Assembly (NCBI RefSeq): GCF_023155805.1
Contig: NZ_JAKNUW010000006.1
Location: forward strand, 87,419 to 151,418
DNA from: Micrococcus lacusdianchii
GTDB taxonomy: Bacteria; Actinomycetota; Actinomycetes; Actinomycetales; Micrococcaceae
Length of the DNA: 64,000 nt
Reading direction: 5' to 3'
Shown here: positions 8,699 through 17,834 of the stretch, in pieces
Numbering within the stretch: position 1 is the stretch's first letter
Layout: the number at the start of each line of letters is the position of its first letter
The notes under the pieces: generated by a model
Seen by the model: the letters and a program-made list of their open reading frames with translations, nothing else
The model's database searches: none
What the model was told of the DNA's origin: nothing
Program-made: the position numbers and the translations under genes

Positions 8699-9562
8699 AT
8701 GAGCACCGCGCCCACGCCCCAGCCGATTGTCCCCGAGGACCGGGACGCCGTCCTCGCGTTCATCGCCGCCCAGCAGGCGGACCCCGCCACGGCCTGCGCG
8801 TACGTGGGCATGCGAGAGGAGGGCCTCGAGACCGACCTCGACGAGCTCGACCAGCCGTGGACCCGCACCGTGCGCGTCCTCCGGGATGCGGGCGGCGCCG
8901 TCACGGGCGCCGCACTCGTGGAGTGGGAGGAGGAGATGGTCGGCCGGGCGTGGGTGTACGGCCCGTGGACCACGCCCGAGACGTGGGATCGGGACGCGCC
9001 CGCCCTGCTGGCCGCCGTCGTCGAGCAGGCGCCGGTGGGCCGCCACCAGGTGTTCGCCGCCCTGGCGAACACGCGCCTGGCCGCGCTCGCGGAGGCCGAG
9101 GGGTGGACGCCCGACTCCGTGACCATCCAGTTCGCCGCCGACCGCGCCGCGCTCGCCCGCCCCGACCCGGCCGTCCGCCCGGCCGCGCCCGATGACCTGC
9201 CCGCCCTCACCGCCCTGCACGCGGCCGCCTTCCCCGACACCTACGCCACCGCGCGGCAGCTGCTGGACCTGGACTCCGAGTACACCGTGCTCGTCCTCTT
9301 CGACGACGCCGGCGGCGGGCTGGCGGGGTACGTCGCCGGCCGGCCGGACGAGTCGGACGCCTATCTGGACTTCGTGGCCGTGGCCCCGGAGGGCCGGCGC
9401 ACCGGCGCCGGGTCCCGGCTGGTGCGCGCGTTCGCCGACGCCCTGCCCGGGGACCGCGTGCGCCTGACCTGTGATTCGACCCAGACCGCCGCCGTCGCCC
9501 TGCACGAGCGGCTGGGCTTCGAGCGAGTCGGCCAGACCCGCGCATGGGACCGGCGGTCCTGA
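8699..9562 (+). CDS. Tandem-GNAT acetyltransferase
   Basis: At 287 residues this is about twice the size of a single GNAT domain. The C-terminal half is a clear GNAT domain ([20 protein letters not shown], then [21 protein letters not shown] with the acetyl-CoA-binding loop, then [15 protein letters not shown]). The N-terminal half looks like a degenerate GNAT domain without the loop, an arrangement seen in mycothiol synthase-like enzymes. It is too short and diverged for me to call it mshD. The acceptor substrate is unknown. Confidence 0.8.
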   Translation: MSTAPTPQPIVPEDRDAVLAFIAAQQADPATACAYVGMREEGLETDLDELDQPWTRTVRVLRDAGGAVTGAALVEWEEEMVGRAWVYGPWTTPETWDRDAPALLAAVVEQAPVGRHQVFAALANTRLAALAEAEGWTPDSVTIQFAADRAALARPDPAVRPAAPDDLPALTALHAAAFPDTYATARQLLDLDSEYTVLVLFDDAGGGLAGYVAGRPDESDAYLDFVAVAPEGRRTGAGSRLVRAFADALPGDRVRLTCDSTQTAAVALHERLGFERVGQTRAWDRRS

Positions 9563-9576
9563 CGCCCCCCGCCACG

Positions 9577-9632
9577 CGAGTGTTGGGCTGGACACCCTTC
9601 CGACGTCGGACACCGGCGCACCCCAACACTCG
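9577..9632. repeat. Palindromic element between two plus-strand genes
   Basis: CGAGTGTTGGG (9577-9587) and CCCAACACTCG (9622-9632) are perfect 11-base inverted arms around a 34-base centre that itself holds the palindrome TCCGACGTCGGA (9599-9610). It follows the GNAT gene and could act as a terminator, but the long structured loop resembles the palindromes at 44001 and 45302 in architecture rather than the simple hairpin terminators elsewhere in the window. Confidence 0.6.
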
Positions 9633-9683
9633 AGTCCTCTGCGGCTGGCTCTGCCCCGGACCGCGCGCGGTAGCGTCGGGCGG

Positions 9684-10130
9684 GTGAGCACGCACCAGAC
9701 CCCCGCCGACGTCACCCCGCCGACCCACGAGATCCTCCCGCTCGTCACGCTGGCCGTGGAGCACGTCTTCGACACCCTCACCCGCCAGCCCGTGTTCGAG
9801 CCCACCGTGCTGGCCGTGACCCACGAGGGCCGGCAGGGCATGTGGACCCTGCCTGAGCTGGTCCCGGAGCAGGCCGCCGCCGCGGCGGCGGACATCCAGC
9901 CGACGCCCGAGCGCGCCGTCGCCGTGTTCGACGGCGAGATCCAGACCCCGCAGGGCCCGCGCCCGGCCGTGGTGGTGGAGGCGTTCGACGCGGCCGCCGT
10001 GACGTCCACCCGCCTCGTGTTCCGGTACGTCCCGGGCATCCCCGGCACGGACGTGACCGGCCGCATCGAGGGCGAGCCGATCCTCGTGGCCAACGGCCAC
10101 AACCCCCTCTTCGGCCAGGTCCGGGACTGA
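9684..10130 (+). CDS. Conserved hypothetical protein
   Basis: A 148-residue soluble protein from the GTG at 9684. It is acidic, with regular alternating hydrophobics (ILPLVTLAVEHVFDTL, TRLVFRYVPGIPGTDV) suggesting an alpha/beta fold, and has no signal peptide or membrane segment. I do not recognise a domain. The frame remains open for about 70 codons upstream, but that part overlaps the palindrome and the GNAT gene and is Arg/Pro-rich antisense-like, so I do not include it. It precedes rmuC by 74 bases. Confidence 0.65.
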   Translation: MSTHQTPADVTPPTHEILPLVTLAVEHVFDTLTRQPVFEPTVLAVTHEGRQGMWTLPELVPEQAAAAAADIQPTPERAVAVFDGEIQTPQGPRPAVVVEAFDAAAVTSTRLVFRYVPGIPGTDVTGRIEGEPILVANGHNPLFGQVRD

Positions 10131-10204
10131 CCGCGGCCTCCCCGCAGCACGACGACGGCGCGGCGCGCCCTTAACGCGTCCGCTCCCCTGCCACAGTGGT
10201 CGGC

Positions 10205-11560
10205 ATGGATGCACTGACCCTCGTGATCGCCCTGGCCCTCGGCCTCGTGGTGGGCGCCCTGCTGGGCGCCGGGCTCATGTGGCGCCGCGGCGGCGGGGAC
10301 GCGGCCACACGCGCTGAGCTGGACGCCCTGCGCGCCGAGCACGGGCACGTGCGCGAGGAGCTGGCAGGCGCCCGCGCCGAGGCCCGCGCCCTGACCCAGC
10401 AGCGGGCGGAGGACGCCCGGCGGGCGGACAACGAGTCCCGCGTGCTGGAGACCCTGGCCCCGTTGGGCCGGCAGCTCAGCACCCTGCAGGAGCAGGTGGG
10501 TGTGCTGGAGCGGGACCGGGCCGCGCAGTTCGGCCGCCTGGGCGAGCAGCTGCGCACCGCCGCGGAAAACGACCGCGACCTGCTCAACCAGACCGCCTCC
10601 CTCATGGCCACGCTCAAGTCCACGAGCGCGCGCGGCCACTGGGGCGAGGCGCAGCTGCGCCGTGTGGTGGAGGCCGCGGGCATGGTGCACCACGTGGACT
10701 TCTCCGAGCAGGCCACGCTCTCGGGGCAGGAGGGCGAGCGACTGCGCCCGGACCTCGTGGTGTCCCTGCCCGGCGGCAAGACCCTCGCGGTGGACGCCAA
10801 GGCCCCCATCGGGGACGCCCTGGCCGCGGAGGCCCTCGCGGACGAGCCCGGTGAGGAGGCCGCCCGGCGCCGCGCCGCGCTGGCCCGGCAGCACGCCGCC
10901 GCCGTGCGCCGCCACGTGGATGCGCTGTCGTCCAAGGCCTACTGGTCCGCGCTGGACCGCTCCCCCGAGCTGGTGCTGTGCTTCCTGCCCGCCGAGTCCC
11001 TCCTGGCCGCCGCCCTGGACGCGGACGGCGAGCTGCTGGACCACGCCTTCTCCAAGAACGTGGCGCTCGTGGCCCCTGTCTCCCTGCTCACCGCGCTGAA
11101 GTCCGTGGCCTACGCATGGCGGCAGGAGCAGCTGGCGGAGAACGCCCAGTTCATCGTCAGCAGCGCCCGGGAGCTGTACGAGCGTCTCGGCACCCTCGGG
11201 GGCCATCTGGACCGCATGGGCGGATCCCTGCGCTCGGCCGTGGACGGCTACAACAAGCTCGTGGGCAACGTGGAGTCCCGTGTGCTCCCGGCCGCCCGCA
11301 AGCTCAAGGACGCCGATCCCGGCCTGCCCGCCCTCGCGGACATCCGCACCGTGGAGGCCGCCCCGCGCGCGCTGACCGCGGCCGAGCTCGTGGCGGAGCC
11401 GGTAAAGAGGACCACCCCGGCGTCCGCCTCGGCCCCCGTGACGCCGGGGGCTCCCGCCGCCCCGACGACGCCCGACCAGCTCCCCGGGCAGACGGCGCTG
11501 GACTGGGAGGACGAGTGGACCGAGGACGCGGCCTGGGACATGGACCGGCGCTCGGCCTGA
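10205..11560 (+). CDS. rmuC: DNA recombination protein RmuC
   Basis: The 451-residue product begins with a membrane anchor (about residues 3-24), continues with a long charged coiled coil (about 30-130, many AELDALRAEH-type heptads), and then the RmuC nuclease-like core (GHWGEAQLRRVVEAAGM, LRPDLVVSLPGGKTLAVDAKAPI, LVAPVSLLTALKSVAYAWRQE). RmuC is implicated in limiting inversions and in DNA recombination, and its core is related to restriction-endonuclease folds. The start is the ATG at 10205; a GTG three codons upstream is possible. Confidence 0.93.
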   Translation: MDALTLVIALALGLVVGALLGAGLMWRRGGGDAATRAELDALRAEHGHVREELAGARAEARALTQQRAEDARRADNESRVLETLAPLGRQLSTLQEQVGVLERDRAAQFGRLGEQLRTAAENDRDLLNQTASLMATLKSTSARGHWGEAQLRRVVEAAGMVHHVDFSEQATLSGQEGERLRPDLVVSLPGGKTLAVDAKAPIGDALAAEALADEPGEEAARRRAALARQHAAAVRRHVDALSSKAYWSALDRSPELVLCFLPAESLLAAALDADGELLDHAFSKNVALVAPVSLLTALKSVAYAWRQEQLAENAQFIVSSARELYERLGTLGGHLDRMGGSLRSAVDGYNKLVGNVESRVLPAARKLKDADPGLPALADIRTVEAAPRALTAAELVAEPVKRTTPASASAPVTPGAPAAPTTPDQLPGQTALDWEDEWTEDAAWDMDRRSA

Positions 11561-11575
11561 GCCCGGCCCACCATG

Positions 11576-11616
11576 ACGCCGGCCCGGCCACCTCCGTGAG
11601 GTGGCCGGGCCGGCGT
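11576..11616. terminator. Bidirectional hairpin terminator
   Basis: A 17-base-pair perfect stem (ACGCCGGCCCGGCCACC and complement) with a 7-base loop lies between the convergent ends of rmuC and the gluconate permease gene. It is followed by CGTC, an outer-stem motif shared with other terminators of this window. Confidence 0.75.
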
Positions 11617-11636
11617 CGTCCGTCCGGGGCGAGGGC

Positions 11637-13040
11637 TTAGGCCAGGGCGCCGGAGATCCCGAACAGGGCCCACGCGAGGGTAAAGCCCATCACGCCGATC
11701 AGCGTCTCCAGGACGGTCCACGTCTTGAGGGTGGTCTTCACGTCCATGCCGAAGAACCGGCCCACCAGCCAGAAGCCGGAGTCGTTCACGTGGGAGGCGA
11801 TGACCGAGCCCGCGGCCACCGCGATCACCATCGTGGCCAGCTGCAGCTCGGAGTACCCGGCGGAGGCGACGGCGGCGGAGAGCAGGCCGGCCGCCGTCGT
11901 GAGGGCCACCGTGGCGGAGCCCTGCGCGATGCGCAGGGCGCCCGCGATCAGGAAGCCGGCCAGGATCAGCGGGACGCCCATGCCGGTGAGCGAGTCGGCG
12001 AGGGCGTCACCGATGCCGGAGGTGCGCAGCACGCCGCCGAACATGCCGCCGGCGCCGGTCACCAGGATCACCGAGCACACCGGGGCCAGGGCGCCGTCCA
12101 TGATCTTCTCGAGCCCGTCCCGGCCGCCCTCGGCGCGCCGCCCGAGCGTGGCCATGGCCACCAGCAGGGTGATGAGCAGCGCCACCGGGGTCTCGCCGAT
12201 CGCGCGCAGCACCTGGTACCAGGTCTGCTCGGAGGCGTCGCCGCCGAACGCGCCGGCCGTGTTGAGGGTGTTCAGGCCGGTGTTCATCAGGATCAGCAGC
12301 ATGGGCAGCACCAGCAGGGCCACCACCAGGCCGAAGGCGGGCGGGTTCGCCTCCCGCTCGGCGTCCGCGCGGCCCAGGATGGCCGGCACGGGCAGGGTCC
12401 ACCGGCGCCCGGCCCACAGGCCGAACAGGTACGAGGTGACGTACCAGGTGGGCACCGCCACCACCAGGCCCACGAGCATGACCAGGCCCACGTTGGCCCC
12501 GAACAGCTCGGAGGCGGTCACCGGACCCGGGTGCGGCGGCACGTAGATGTGCATCACGGAGAACGCGCCCGCGGCGGGCAGGCCGTAGGTCAGCACGGAG
12601 CCGCCCAGGCGGCGGGCCACCGCGAAGATCACCGGCAGCATCACCACGAGTCCGGCGTCGAAGAAGATCGGGAAGCCGAACAGCAGCGAGGCCACGCCGA
12701 GCGCGAACGGCGCCCGCTTCTCCCCGAACACCCGGATCAGGGTGTCCGCGAGCGTCTTCGCACCGCCGGAGACCTCCACCACGCGCCCGAGCATGGCACC
12801 CAGGCCGACGAGCAGCGCCACGGAGGCCAGGGTGGAGCCGAAGCCCTTGGTCATGGCCGGCACCACGAGCCCGGCGGGGATGCCCGCAGCGAACGCGGTG
12901 AGCAGGCTGACCAGCACGAGCGCCACGAAGGCGTGCATGCGGACGCGCATGATCAGGAAGAGCAGCAGCAGGATGGCCGCGAGCGCGATGCCGAGCAGGG
13001 GACCGGCCCCCAGCACGGGGGTCCATTCCTCCAGTGTCAT
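11637..13040 (-). CDS. gntP: Gluconate:proton symporter, GntP family
   Basis: The 467-residue membrane protein carries GntP-family motifs: GFPIFFDAGLVVMLP and YVPPHPGPVTA in the first half, AQGSATVALTTAAG near residue 375 and SHVNDSGFWLVGRF near 415. It lies 35 bases downstream of gluconokinase on the same strand, so gluconate is the likely substrate. It starts at the ATG at 13040 with GGAG-type pairing upstream. It is a family paralogue of the permease at 101-1504 but clearly diverged. Confidence 0.93.
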   Translation of the reverse strand: MTLEEWTPVLGAGPLLGIALAAILLLLFLIMRVRMHAFVALVLVSLLTAFAAGIPAGLVVPAMTKGFGSTLASVALLVGLGAMLGRVVEVSGGAKTLADTLIRVFGEKRAPFALGVASLLFGFPIFFDAGLVVMLPVIFAVARRLGGSVLTYGLPAAGAFSVMHIYVPPHPGPVTASELFGANVGLVMLVGLVVAVPTWYVTSYLFGLWAGRRWTLPVPAILGRADAEREANPPAFGLVVALLVLPMLLILMNTGLNTLNTAGAFGGDASEQTWYQVLRAIGETPVALLITLLVAMATLGRRAEGGRDGLEKIMDGALAPVCSVILVTGAGGMFGGVLRTSGIGDALADSLTGMGVPLILAGFLIAGALRIAQGSATVALTTAAGLLSAAVASAGYSELQLATMVIAVAAGSVIASHVNDSGFWLVGRFFGMDVKTTLKTWTVLETLIGVMGFTLAWALFGISGALA

Positions 13041-13075
13041 GAGGGACTCCTTCGTCCGTCGGGGAGGGGGGTAGG

Positions 13076-13708
13076 TCAGTCCTCGGCGAGCACACGCAGG
13101 GCGCGCTCGGTGAGGTCCTCCATGGTGGAGTCGTTGGGCAGCACCGCGCCGTCCTCGTCCGGCTGGAGCGGCTCCAGGGTGGCGAACTGGCTGGCCAGCA
13201 GTGCGGGCGGCATGAAGTGCCGGCGCCGCGCCATGCGCTGCCGGATGACGTCCTCGGGGGCGTCCACGTGCAGGAAGCGCACCCGGACGGGGGCCTCGGA
13301 GAGCAGGTCGCGGTAGGAGTGCTTGAGCGCGGAGCACGTGACCACGGCGCCGCGGGCCTGGGGCGACTCGGACATCCAGTCGCGGATGCGGCGCAGCCAC
13401 GGCCAGCGGTCCTTGTCCGTGAGCGGGGTGCCGCCGGCCATTTTCGCGACGGCCTCGGCGCTGTGGAAGTCGTCCGCCTCGGCGTACGGCACGCCGAGCG
13501 CCTCCGCCAGCCGCATGGCCAGGACGGTCTTGCCGGACCCGGAGGTGCCCATGACCACGACGGCGCTCCCCGCCAGGTCCGGGACCTCCCCCACCGCGGC
13601 CGCGGCCTCGCGGGCGTCGGCCTGGGCCGCGTCACGGGCGGACGCGCTGCGGTCCTCGTTGTCCGCGGCGGTCATGGCCGCACGGGCGGTGACGTCGTGA
13701 TGATCCAT
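13076..13708 (-). CDS. gntK: Gluconokinase, GntK/IdnK type
   Basis: The product phosphorylates gluconate to 6-phosphogluconate for the pentose phosphate or Entner-Doudoroff routes. The kinase core has the P-loop GTSGSGKT (residues 54-61), DDFHSAEAVAKMAGGTPLTDKDRWPWL and the lid-like RRRHFMPPALLASQF. At 210 residues it is longer than typical (about 165-175) because of an acidic, Ala/Asp-rich N-terminal extension of some 45 residues. The start at 13708 is supported by AGGAGGG upstream. An internal ATG (codon 12) would shorten but not remove the extension. It forms an operon with gntP. Confidence 0.92.
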   Translation of the reverse strand: MDHHDVTARAAMTAADNEDRSASARDAAQADAREAAAAVGEVPDLAGSAVVVMGTSGSGKTVLAMRLAEALGVPYAEADDFHSAEAVAKMAGGTPLTDKDRWPWLRRIRDWMSESPQARGAVVTCSALKHSYRDLLSEAPVRVRFLHVDAPEDVIRQRMARRRHFMPPALLASQFATLEPLQPDEDGAVLPNDSTMEDLTERALRVLAED

Positions 13709-13740
13709 GGGACCCCCTCCTGGGACGGGCGAGAGCGGGC

Positions 13741-14862
13741 TCAGGCCTGCGGGCGCCTGCGGCCGCCGAGCGCGCGGCCCGCGTCCCCGACCCTCTTGAG
13801 CTGCGCACGCAGCTCCTTGGGCAGGGAGAACATGATGTCCTCCTCCGCGGTGACCACCTCGTCCACCTGCCCGTAGCCGTAGTCGGCGAGCAGGGCGAGC
13901 ACGTCCTGCACCAGGACCTCGGGCACCGACGCGCCGGAGGACAGGCCCACGGTGGCCACACCCTCGAACCAGGACTCGTCCACCTGGCTGGCGTAGTCCA
14001 CGCGCTCGGCGCGGGTAGCGCCGTATTCCTTGGCGACCTCCTTGAGGCGCACGGAGTTCGACGAGTTCGCCGAGCCCACGATGATCACGAGGTCGCACTC
14101 CGGGGAGATGGTCTTGATCGCGGCCTGGCGGTTGGACGTGGCGTAGCAGATGTCGTCCGAGGGCGGGTCCTGCAGGTTCGGGAACCGCTCGCGCAGCACC
14201 GAGACGATTTCGAGGGTCTCGTCCACGGAGAGGGTGGTCTGGGAGAGCCAGATGAGGTTGTCCGGGTCCGTCACCTGCACCGCGCGGGCCTCGGCGACGT
14301 CGTTGATCACCGTGGTGTGCTCCGGCGCCTCGCCGTATGTGCCCTCGACCTCCTCGTGGCCGGTGTGGCCGATCAGCAGGATCTGCTTCTCCTGCCTCGC
14401 GAAGCGCACGGCCTCGCGGTGCACCTTGGTGACCAGGGGGCACGTGGCGTCGATGGTCTGCAGGTTCCGCTCCGCGGCCTCCGCGACGACGGCCGGGGAC
14501 ACCCCGTGCGCGGAGAACACGGTCAGGGCGCCCTCGGGCACCTCGTCGAGCTCGTCCACGAACACCACACCGCGCTCGGTGAGGGTGTCCACCACGTGGC
14601 GGTTGTGCACGATCTCCTTGCGCACGTACACCGGGGCGCCGTGGTGCTCGAGGGCCTTCTCCACCGCGACGACGGCGCGGTCCACCCCGGCGCAGTAGCC
14701 GCGGGGCGCGGCGAGCAGGACGCGCTTGTCCCCCGTGACGGGCGCGGCGGCCTCCACCTCCTCGCGGGAACGGCGGGTGCGGGGCACCTGCGGCATGCCG
14801 AGACCGACGGGACTCGGGGCGGGCGCGGGGGCGGTGCTGGGCTGGGCGAACATGCCGACCAT
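13741..14862 (-). CDS. ispH: 4-hydroxy-3-methylbut-2-enyl diphosphate reductase
   Basis: IspH (LytB) makes IPP and DMAPP in the last step of the MEP isoprenoid pathway, using a [4Fe-4S] cluster. The three cluster cysteines are in [21 protein letters not shown] and [11 protein letters not shown], and the [10 protein letters not shown] and [14 protein letters not shown] motifs are present. The product is 373 residues from the ATG at 14862; an ATG at 14853 is equally possible. About 45 Ala/Pro-rich residues precede the conserved core, as in other actinobacterial homologues. It ends 32 bases before gntK. Confidence 0.95.
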   Translation of the reverse strand: MVGMFAQPSTAPAPAPSPVGLGMPQVPRTRRSREEVEAAAPVTGDKRVLLAAPRGYCAGVDRAVVAVEKALEHHGAPVYVRKEIVHNRHVVDTLTERGVVFVDELDEVPEGALTVFSAHGVSPAVVAEAAERNLQTIDATCPLVTKVHREAVRFARQEKQILLIGHTGHEEVEGTYGEAPEHTTVINDVAEARAVQVTDPDNLIWLSQTTLSVDETLEIVSVLRERFPNLQDPPSDDICYATSNRQAAIKTISPECDLVIIVGSANSSNSVRLKEVAKEYGATRAERVDYASQVDESWFEGVATVGLSSGASVPEVLVQDVLALLADYGYGQVDEVVTAEEDIMFSLPKELRAQLKRVGDAGRALGGRRRPQA

Positions 14863-14897
14863 GCTATCGGCCGCGCACCCGGCCCGCCCGGGGGCCC

Positions 14898-15953
14898 TCA
14901 GACGCGGTGGGATCCCTCCGCCACCTGATGCGTCCGGTGCCGGCGGCTCCGCCCGACCAGCAGCTCCGCGAGTGCCACCAGGATCCCGAGCGCCACGAGG
15001 GCGGCACCGCCCCACAGCAGCCCCTCGAACCACGGGGCCAGGGCACCCTCCAGGGCGGGCACGACGGCGCGCTGGACCTCCCGGACCAGTGCGGCGACGC
15101 CGTCGGGCACCCCTTCCGGGGCGGAGACGGCGAAGGACTCCGGCGCCAGGGCACTGCGCAGACCCAGCGTCCCCAGCAGCACCGTGAGGCCGGCCACGGC
15201 CAGGGCCAGCCCGCGGCGGCCGGCCGGGGCCAGGACGACGGCGGCGAGCAGGAGCACGAGCGCCGCCACGGCCGCCCACTGCCAGTGTGCCGACGCGGCC
15301 ACCCACAGGGCCACGGTGGAGCGGTCCACCCCGCTCAGGGCCTCGACCTCCACCGTCATGGTCAGCTCCGTGCTGTCCCGCAGCTGCGCGGCCCGGTCGT
15401 AGAGCGGGGCGATCAGGGTGTCCGCCGCCCAGTCCCCCACGTCCACGCCGAGCAGGGCCTCCGCGATCCCCTGGCCCGGCAGGGCGAGGCCGTCCTCCCG
15501 CAGCGTGGTCTCCACCTCGCCCAGCGCGGAGACCAGGCCGGTCTGCGCGACGGGGCCGAACGGGATGTCGAACCGGCCCCCGGGCACCGGGTCCTCCGAC
15601 CCGCGCGCCCGCTCCAGGTCGATCAGCCAGGCACGGCGGGCCTCGTCCGCGGTGTCCGACCAGCCCTGCACGACCTTCGGGTCCTCCGCCACGGACTCGG
15701 CGATCGGCCGGGTCAGGTCCTCCGCCCACTGCGTCAGCGGCTCCGGCACCTGGTCCGGGACGGCGTCCTCGACGACGTCCGTGACGGCGCGCGGGATGGC
15801 GGCGCGGACGGCGTCGTCGGTGGCCACCTGCTCCGTGATGCCCCGCAGCGTCTCGGGGCGGTGGGCGACCTCGTCCACGAGGGCGCCGGCCGTGGCCACG
15901 AGCGCCAGCAGCCCGGCGAGGAGCGCGGCGAGGACGGAGAGCACGGTGCGCAT
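14898..15953 (-). CDS. Membrane protein with large extracytoplasmic domain
   Basis: A 351-residue protein with an N-terminal hydrophobic anchor (about residues 4-26), an Asp/Glu-rich extracytoplasmic part of some 180 residues containing [20 protein letters not shown] and [19 protein letters not shown], then three hydrophobic segments near 215-235, 245-265 and 315-335 and a basic tail. I do not recognise a named family. The start is the ATG at 15953. It is 35 bases upstream of ispH on the same strand and divergent from xseA. Confidence 0.75.
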   Translation of the reverse strand: MRTVLSVLAALLAGLLALVATAGALVDEVAHRPETLRGITEQVATDDAVRAAIPRAVTDVVEDAVPDQVPEPLTQWAEDLTRPIAESVAEDPKVVQGWSDTADEARRAWLIDLERARGSEDPVPGGRFDIPFGPVAQTGLVSALGEVETTLREDGLALPGQGIAEALLGVDVGDWAADTLIAPLYDRAAQLRDSTELTMTVEVEALSGVDRSTVALWVAASAHWQWAAVAALVLLLAAVVLAPAGRRGLALAVAGLTVLLGTLGLRSALAPESFAVSAPEGVPDGVAALVREVQRAVVPALEGALAPWFEGLLWGGAALVALGILVALAELLVGRSRRHRTHQVAEGSHRV

Positions 15954-16122
15954 GGGCGACCTTCCTGACGATCCACAGCGGGGGGCGGCCCGGACCGTCG
16001 CGGGCCCGGGCGCGTTACGGTGTCCGAGCGTACTGACAGACTCTGAGGAACGCCCGGGCGCGCGGTCCGCGCCGCCCGGACGGGCACCAGGTCGGGATCC
16101 GGAGAGCACGGCAGGAGGCCAC

Positions 16123-17436
16123 GTGGAGGACACCACCCCCCAGGAGGACGCGAAGCCGCCCGCCGGCGGCACCGCGGACGGCCCCGCCGGGCCCGGCCCG
16201 GTGACGGCGGCCGAGACCTCCCCCGAGCGGCCCTGGCCCCTGCACCGGCTCTCGGAGAACCTGAAGCTGCACATCGAGCGGGCGCCGGCCACGTGGATCG
16301 AGGGCCAGCTGATCGAGTTCAAGAACAACCGCGGCAACGTCTACATGACCATGCGAGACCTCGACCAGGAGATCTCCCTGCCGCTGGCCGCGTGGCGGAA
16401 CGTCGCCGCCGGCATCGACCCCACGGTCCAGCAGGGCTCCCGGGTGGTGGCCCGCGTGAAGCCGAACTTCTGGCTCAAGGCCGGGCGGCTCACCATGAAC
16501 GTGCTGGAGATGAAGCCGGTGGGCCTGGGCGACCTCCTCGCCCGCGTGGAGCTGCTCCGCCGCCGCCTCGCTGAGGAGGGGCTGACCTCCCCCGCGCGCA
16601 AGCGCCCCCTGCCCGTGCTGCCCGGAGTGATCGGCCTGATCACCGGCCGGGACTCGGACGCCCTCAAGGACGTCCTGCGCAACACCCACCTGCGCTGGCC
16701 CGCCGCCGTGTTCGAGCTGCGGGAGGTGACCGTGCAGGGCCCGGACGCGCCGCGGCAGGTGGTCGCCGCCCTCGCCGAGCTGGACGCGGACCCGGCCGTG
16801 GACGTGATCGTGATCGCCCGCGGCGGCGGTGCCCTCGAGGAGGTCGTCCTCCCGTTCTCGGACGAGGCCCTGGTGCGCGCCGTGGCGGCGGCGGGCACGC
16901 CCGTCGTCTCGGCGATCGGCCACGAGGCGGACCGGCCAGTGCTGGACGACGTCGCGGACCTGCGCGCCTCCACCCCCACGGACGCCGCCAAGCGCATCGT
17001 CCCGGACGCCGCGCAGGAGGCCCTCGGCCTGGCCCACGCGCGCGAGCGCATGGCCGCCGCCGTCGAGCGCCGCGTACGCGGGGAGGCCGAGGGGCTCGCC
17101 GCCCTGCGCTCCCGCCCCGTGCTCGCCCACCCCCACGTCATGGTGGACGCCCGCGCCGAGGACCTCGGCCGGTGGCGCGAGCGCGCCCGGATGAGCCTGG
17201 GCCACCGGCTGGCCCGCGAGGCGGACGCCGTCGCCGCCCTGCGCGCCCGCGTGAGGGCCCTGTCCCCCCAGCAGACCCTGGACCGCGGCTACGCCGTGGT
17301 CCAGCATGCCGGACGCGTGGTCCGTCGCGCGGACGAGGTCGCCCCCGGCGCGCACCTGGACATCCTCGTGGCGGCCGGCCGCCTCGAGGCCGACGTCACC
17401 GACACCCACACCCCCACCGACCCGGAGGACGCATGA
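16123..17436 (+). CDS. xseA: Exodeoxyribonuclease VII large subunit
   Basis: The 437-residue catalytic subunit of exonuclease VII, a processive single-strand DNA exonuclease. Visible are the OB-fold (THIE..LIEFKNNRGNVYMTMRD region, about residues 45-140), the nuclease core with VIGLITGRDSDALKDV and VIVIARGGGALEEVVLPFSDE, then AIGHEADRPVLDDVADLRASTPTDAA, and a helical C-terminus with SPQQTLDRGYAVV. I start at the GTG at 16123 because AGGAGG ends five bases upstream; the frame is open further upstream but antisense to another gene. Its stop overlaps the start of xseB. Confidence 0.96.
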   Translation: MEDTTPQEDAKPPAGGTADGPAGPGPVTAAETSPERPWPLHRLSENLKLHIERAPATWIEGQLIEFKNNRGNVYMTMRDLDQEISLPLAAWRNVAAGIDPTVQQGSRVVARVKPNFWLKAGRLTMNVLEMKPVGLGDLLARVELLRRRLAEEGLTSPARKRPLPVLPGVIGLITGRDSDALKDVLRNTHLRWPAAVFELREVTVQGPDAPRQVVAALAELDADPAVDVIVIARGGGALEEVVLPFSDEALVRAVAAAGTPVVSAIGHEADRPVLDDVADLRASTPTDAAKRIVPDAAQEALGLAHARERMAAAVERRVRGEAEGLAALRSRPVLAHPHVMVDARAEDLGRWRERARMSLGHRLAREADAVAALRARVRALSPQQTLDRGYAVVQHAGRVVRRADEVAPGAHLDILVAAGRLEADVTDTHTPTDPEDA

Positions 17437-17711
17437 GCGAGCAGCAGGAGCAGCAGAGCACGGCCGTGGGCGGATTCACCTCCGCTGACACCTCGGACGT
17501 CGCCCGCATGAGCTACGAGCAGGCCCGCGCCGAGCTCGTGGAGACCGTCGGCCGGCTGGAAGCCGGCGGTGCCGGACTCGAGGAGTCCCTCGCGCTGTGG
17601 GAGCGCGGCGAGGCGCTCGCGGACCGGTGCCAGGCCTGGCTCGACGGCGCCCGCACGCGCCTCGAGCAGGTCCGTGCACAGACGGGCACCACGGACGACG
17701 CCGACGCCTGA
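17433..17711 (+). CDS. xseB: Exodeoxyribonuclease VII small subunit
   Basis: The 92-residue small subunit starts at the ATG at 17433 overlapping the xseA stop (ATGA), indicating translational coupling. The conserved helical hairpin is clear: SYEQARAELVETVGRLEAGGAGLEESLALWERGEALADRCQAWLD. A Gln/Ser/Thr-rich leader of about 25 residues precedes it. Confidence 0.95.
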   Translation: MSEQQEQQSTAVGGFTSADTSDVARMSYEQARAELVETVGRLEAGGAGLEESLALWERGEALADRCQAWLDGARTRLEQVRAQTGTTDDADA

Positions 17712-17735
17712 CCGCCGGGCGTTGTCGTTCGGGAA

Positions 17736-17783
17736 ACGACGCCGCCCCGCCCCCGGAAGGATCCGGGCGCGGGGCGGCGTCGT
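17736..17783. terminator. Bidirectional hairpin terminator
   Basis: ACGACGCCGCCCCGC and its complement form a 15-base-pair perfect outer stem, continued by CCCGG/CCGGG-type inner pairing, between the convergent ends of xseB and the DJ-1/PfpI gene. The ACGACGCCGCC edge recurs in other terminators of this window. Confidence 0.75.
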
Positions 17784-17834
17784 GATGGCGGGCGGCAGTC
17801 CCGGGCGCGAGCCCGGAGGTGCCGCGGCCCTGAC

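Noticed and set aside
15418..16122. Open frame extending xseA upstream by more than 200 codons
   Set aside because: It is antisense to the membrane-protein gene, has typical high-GC shadow composition, and a strong ribosome site marks the GTG at 16123.
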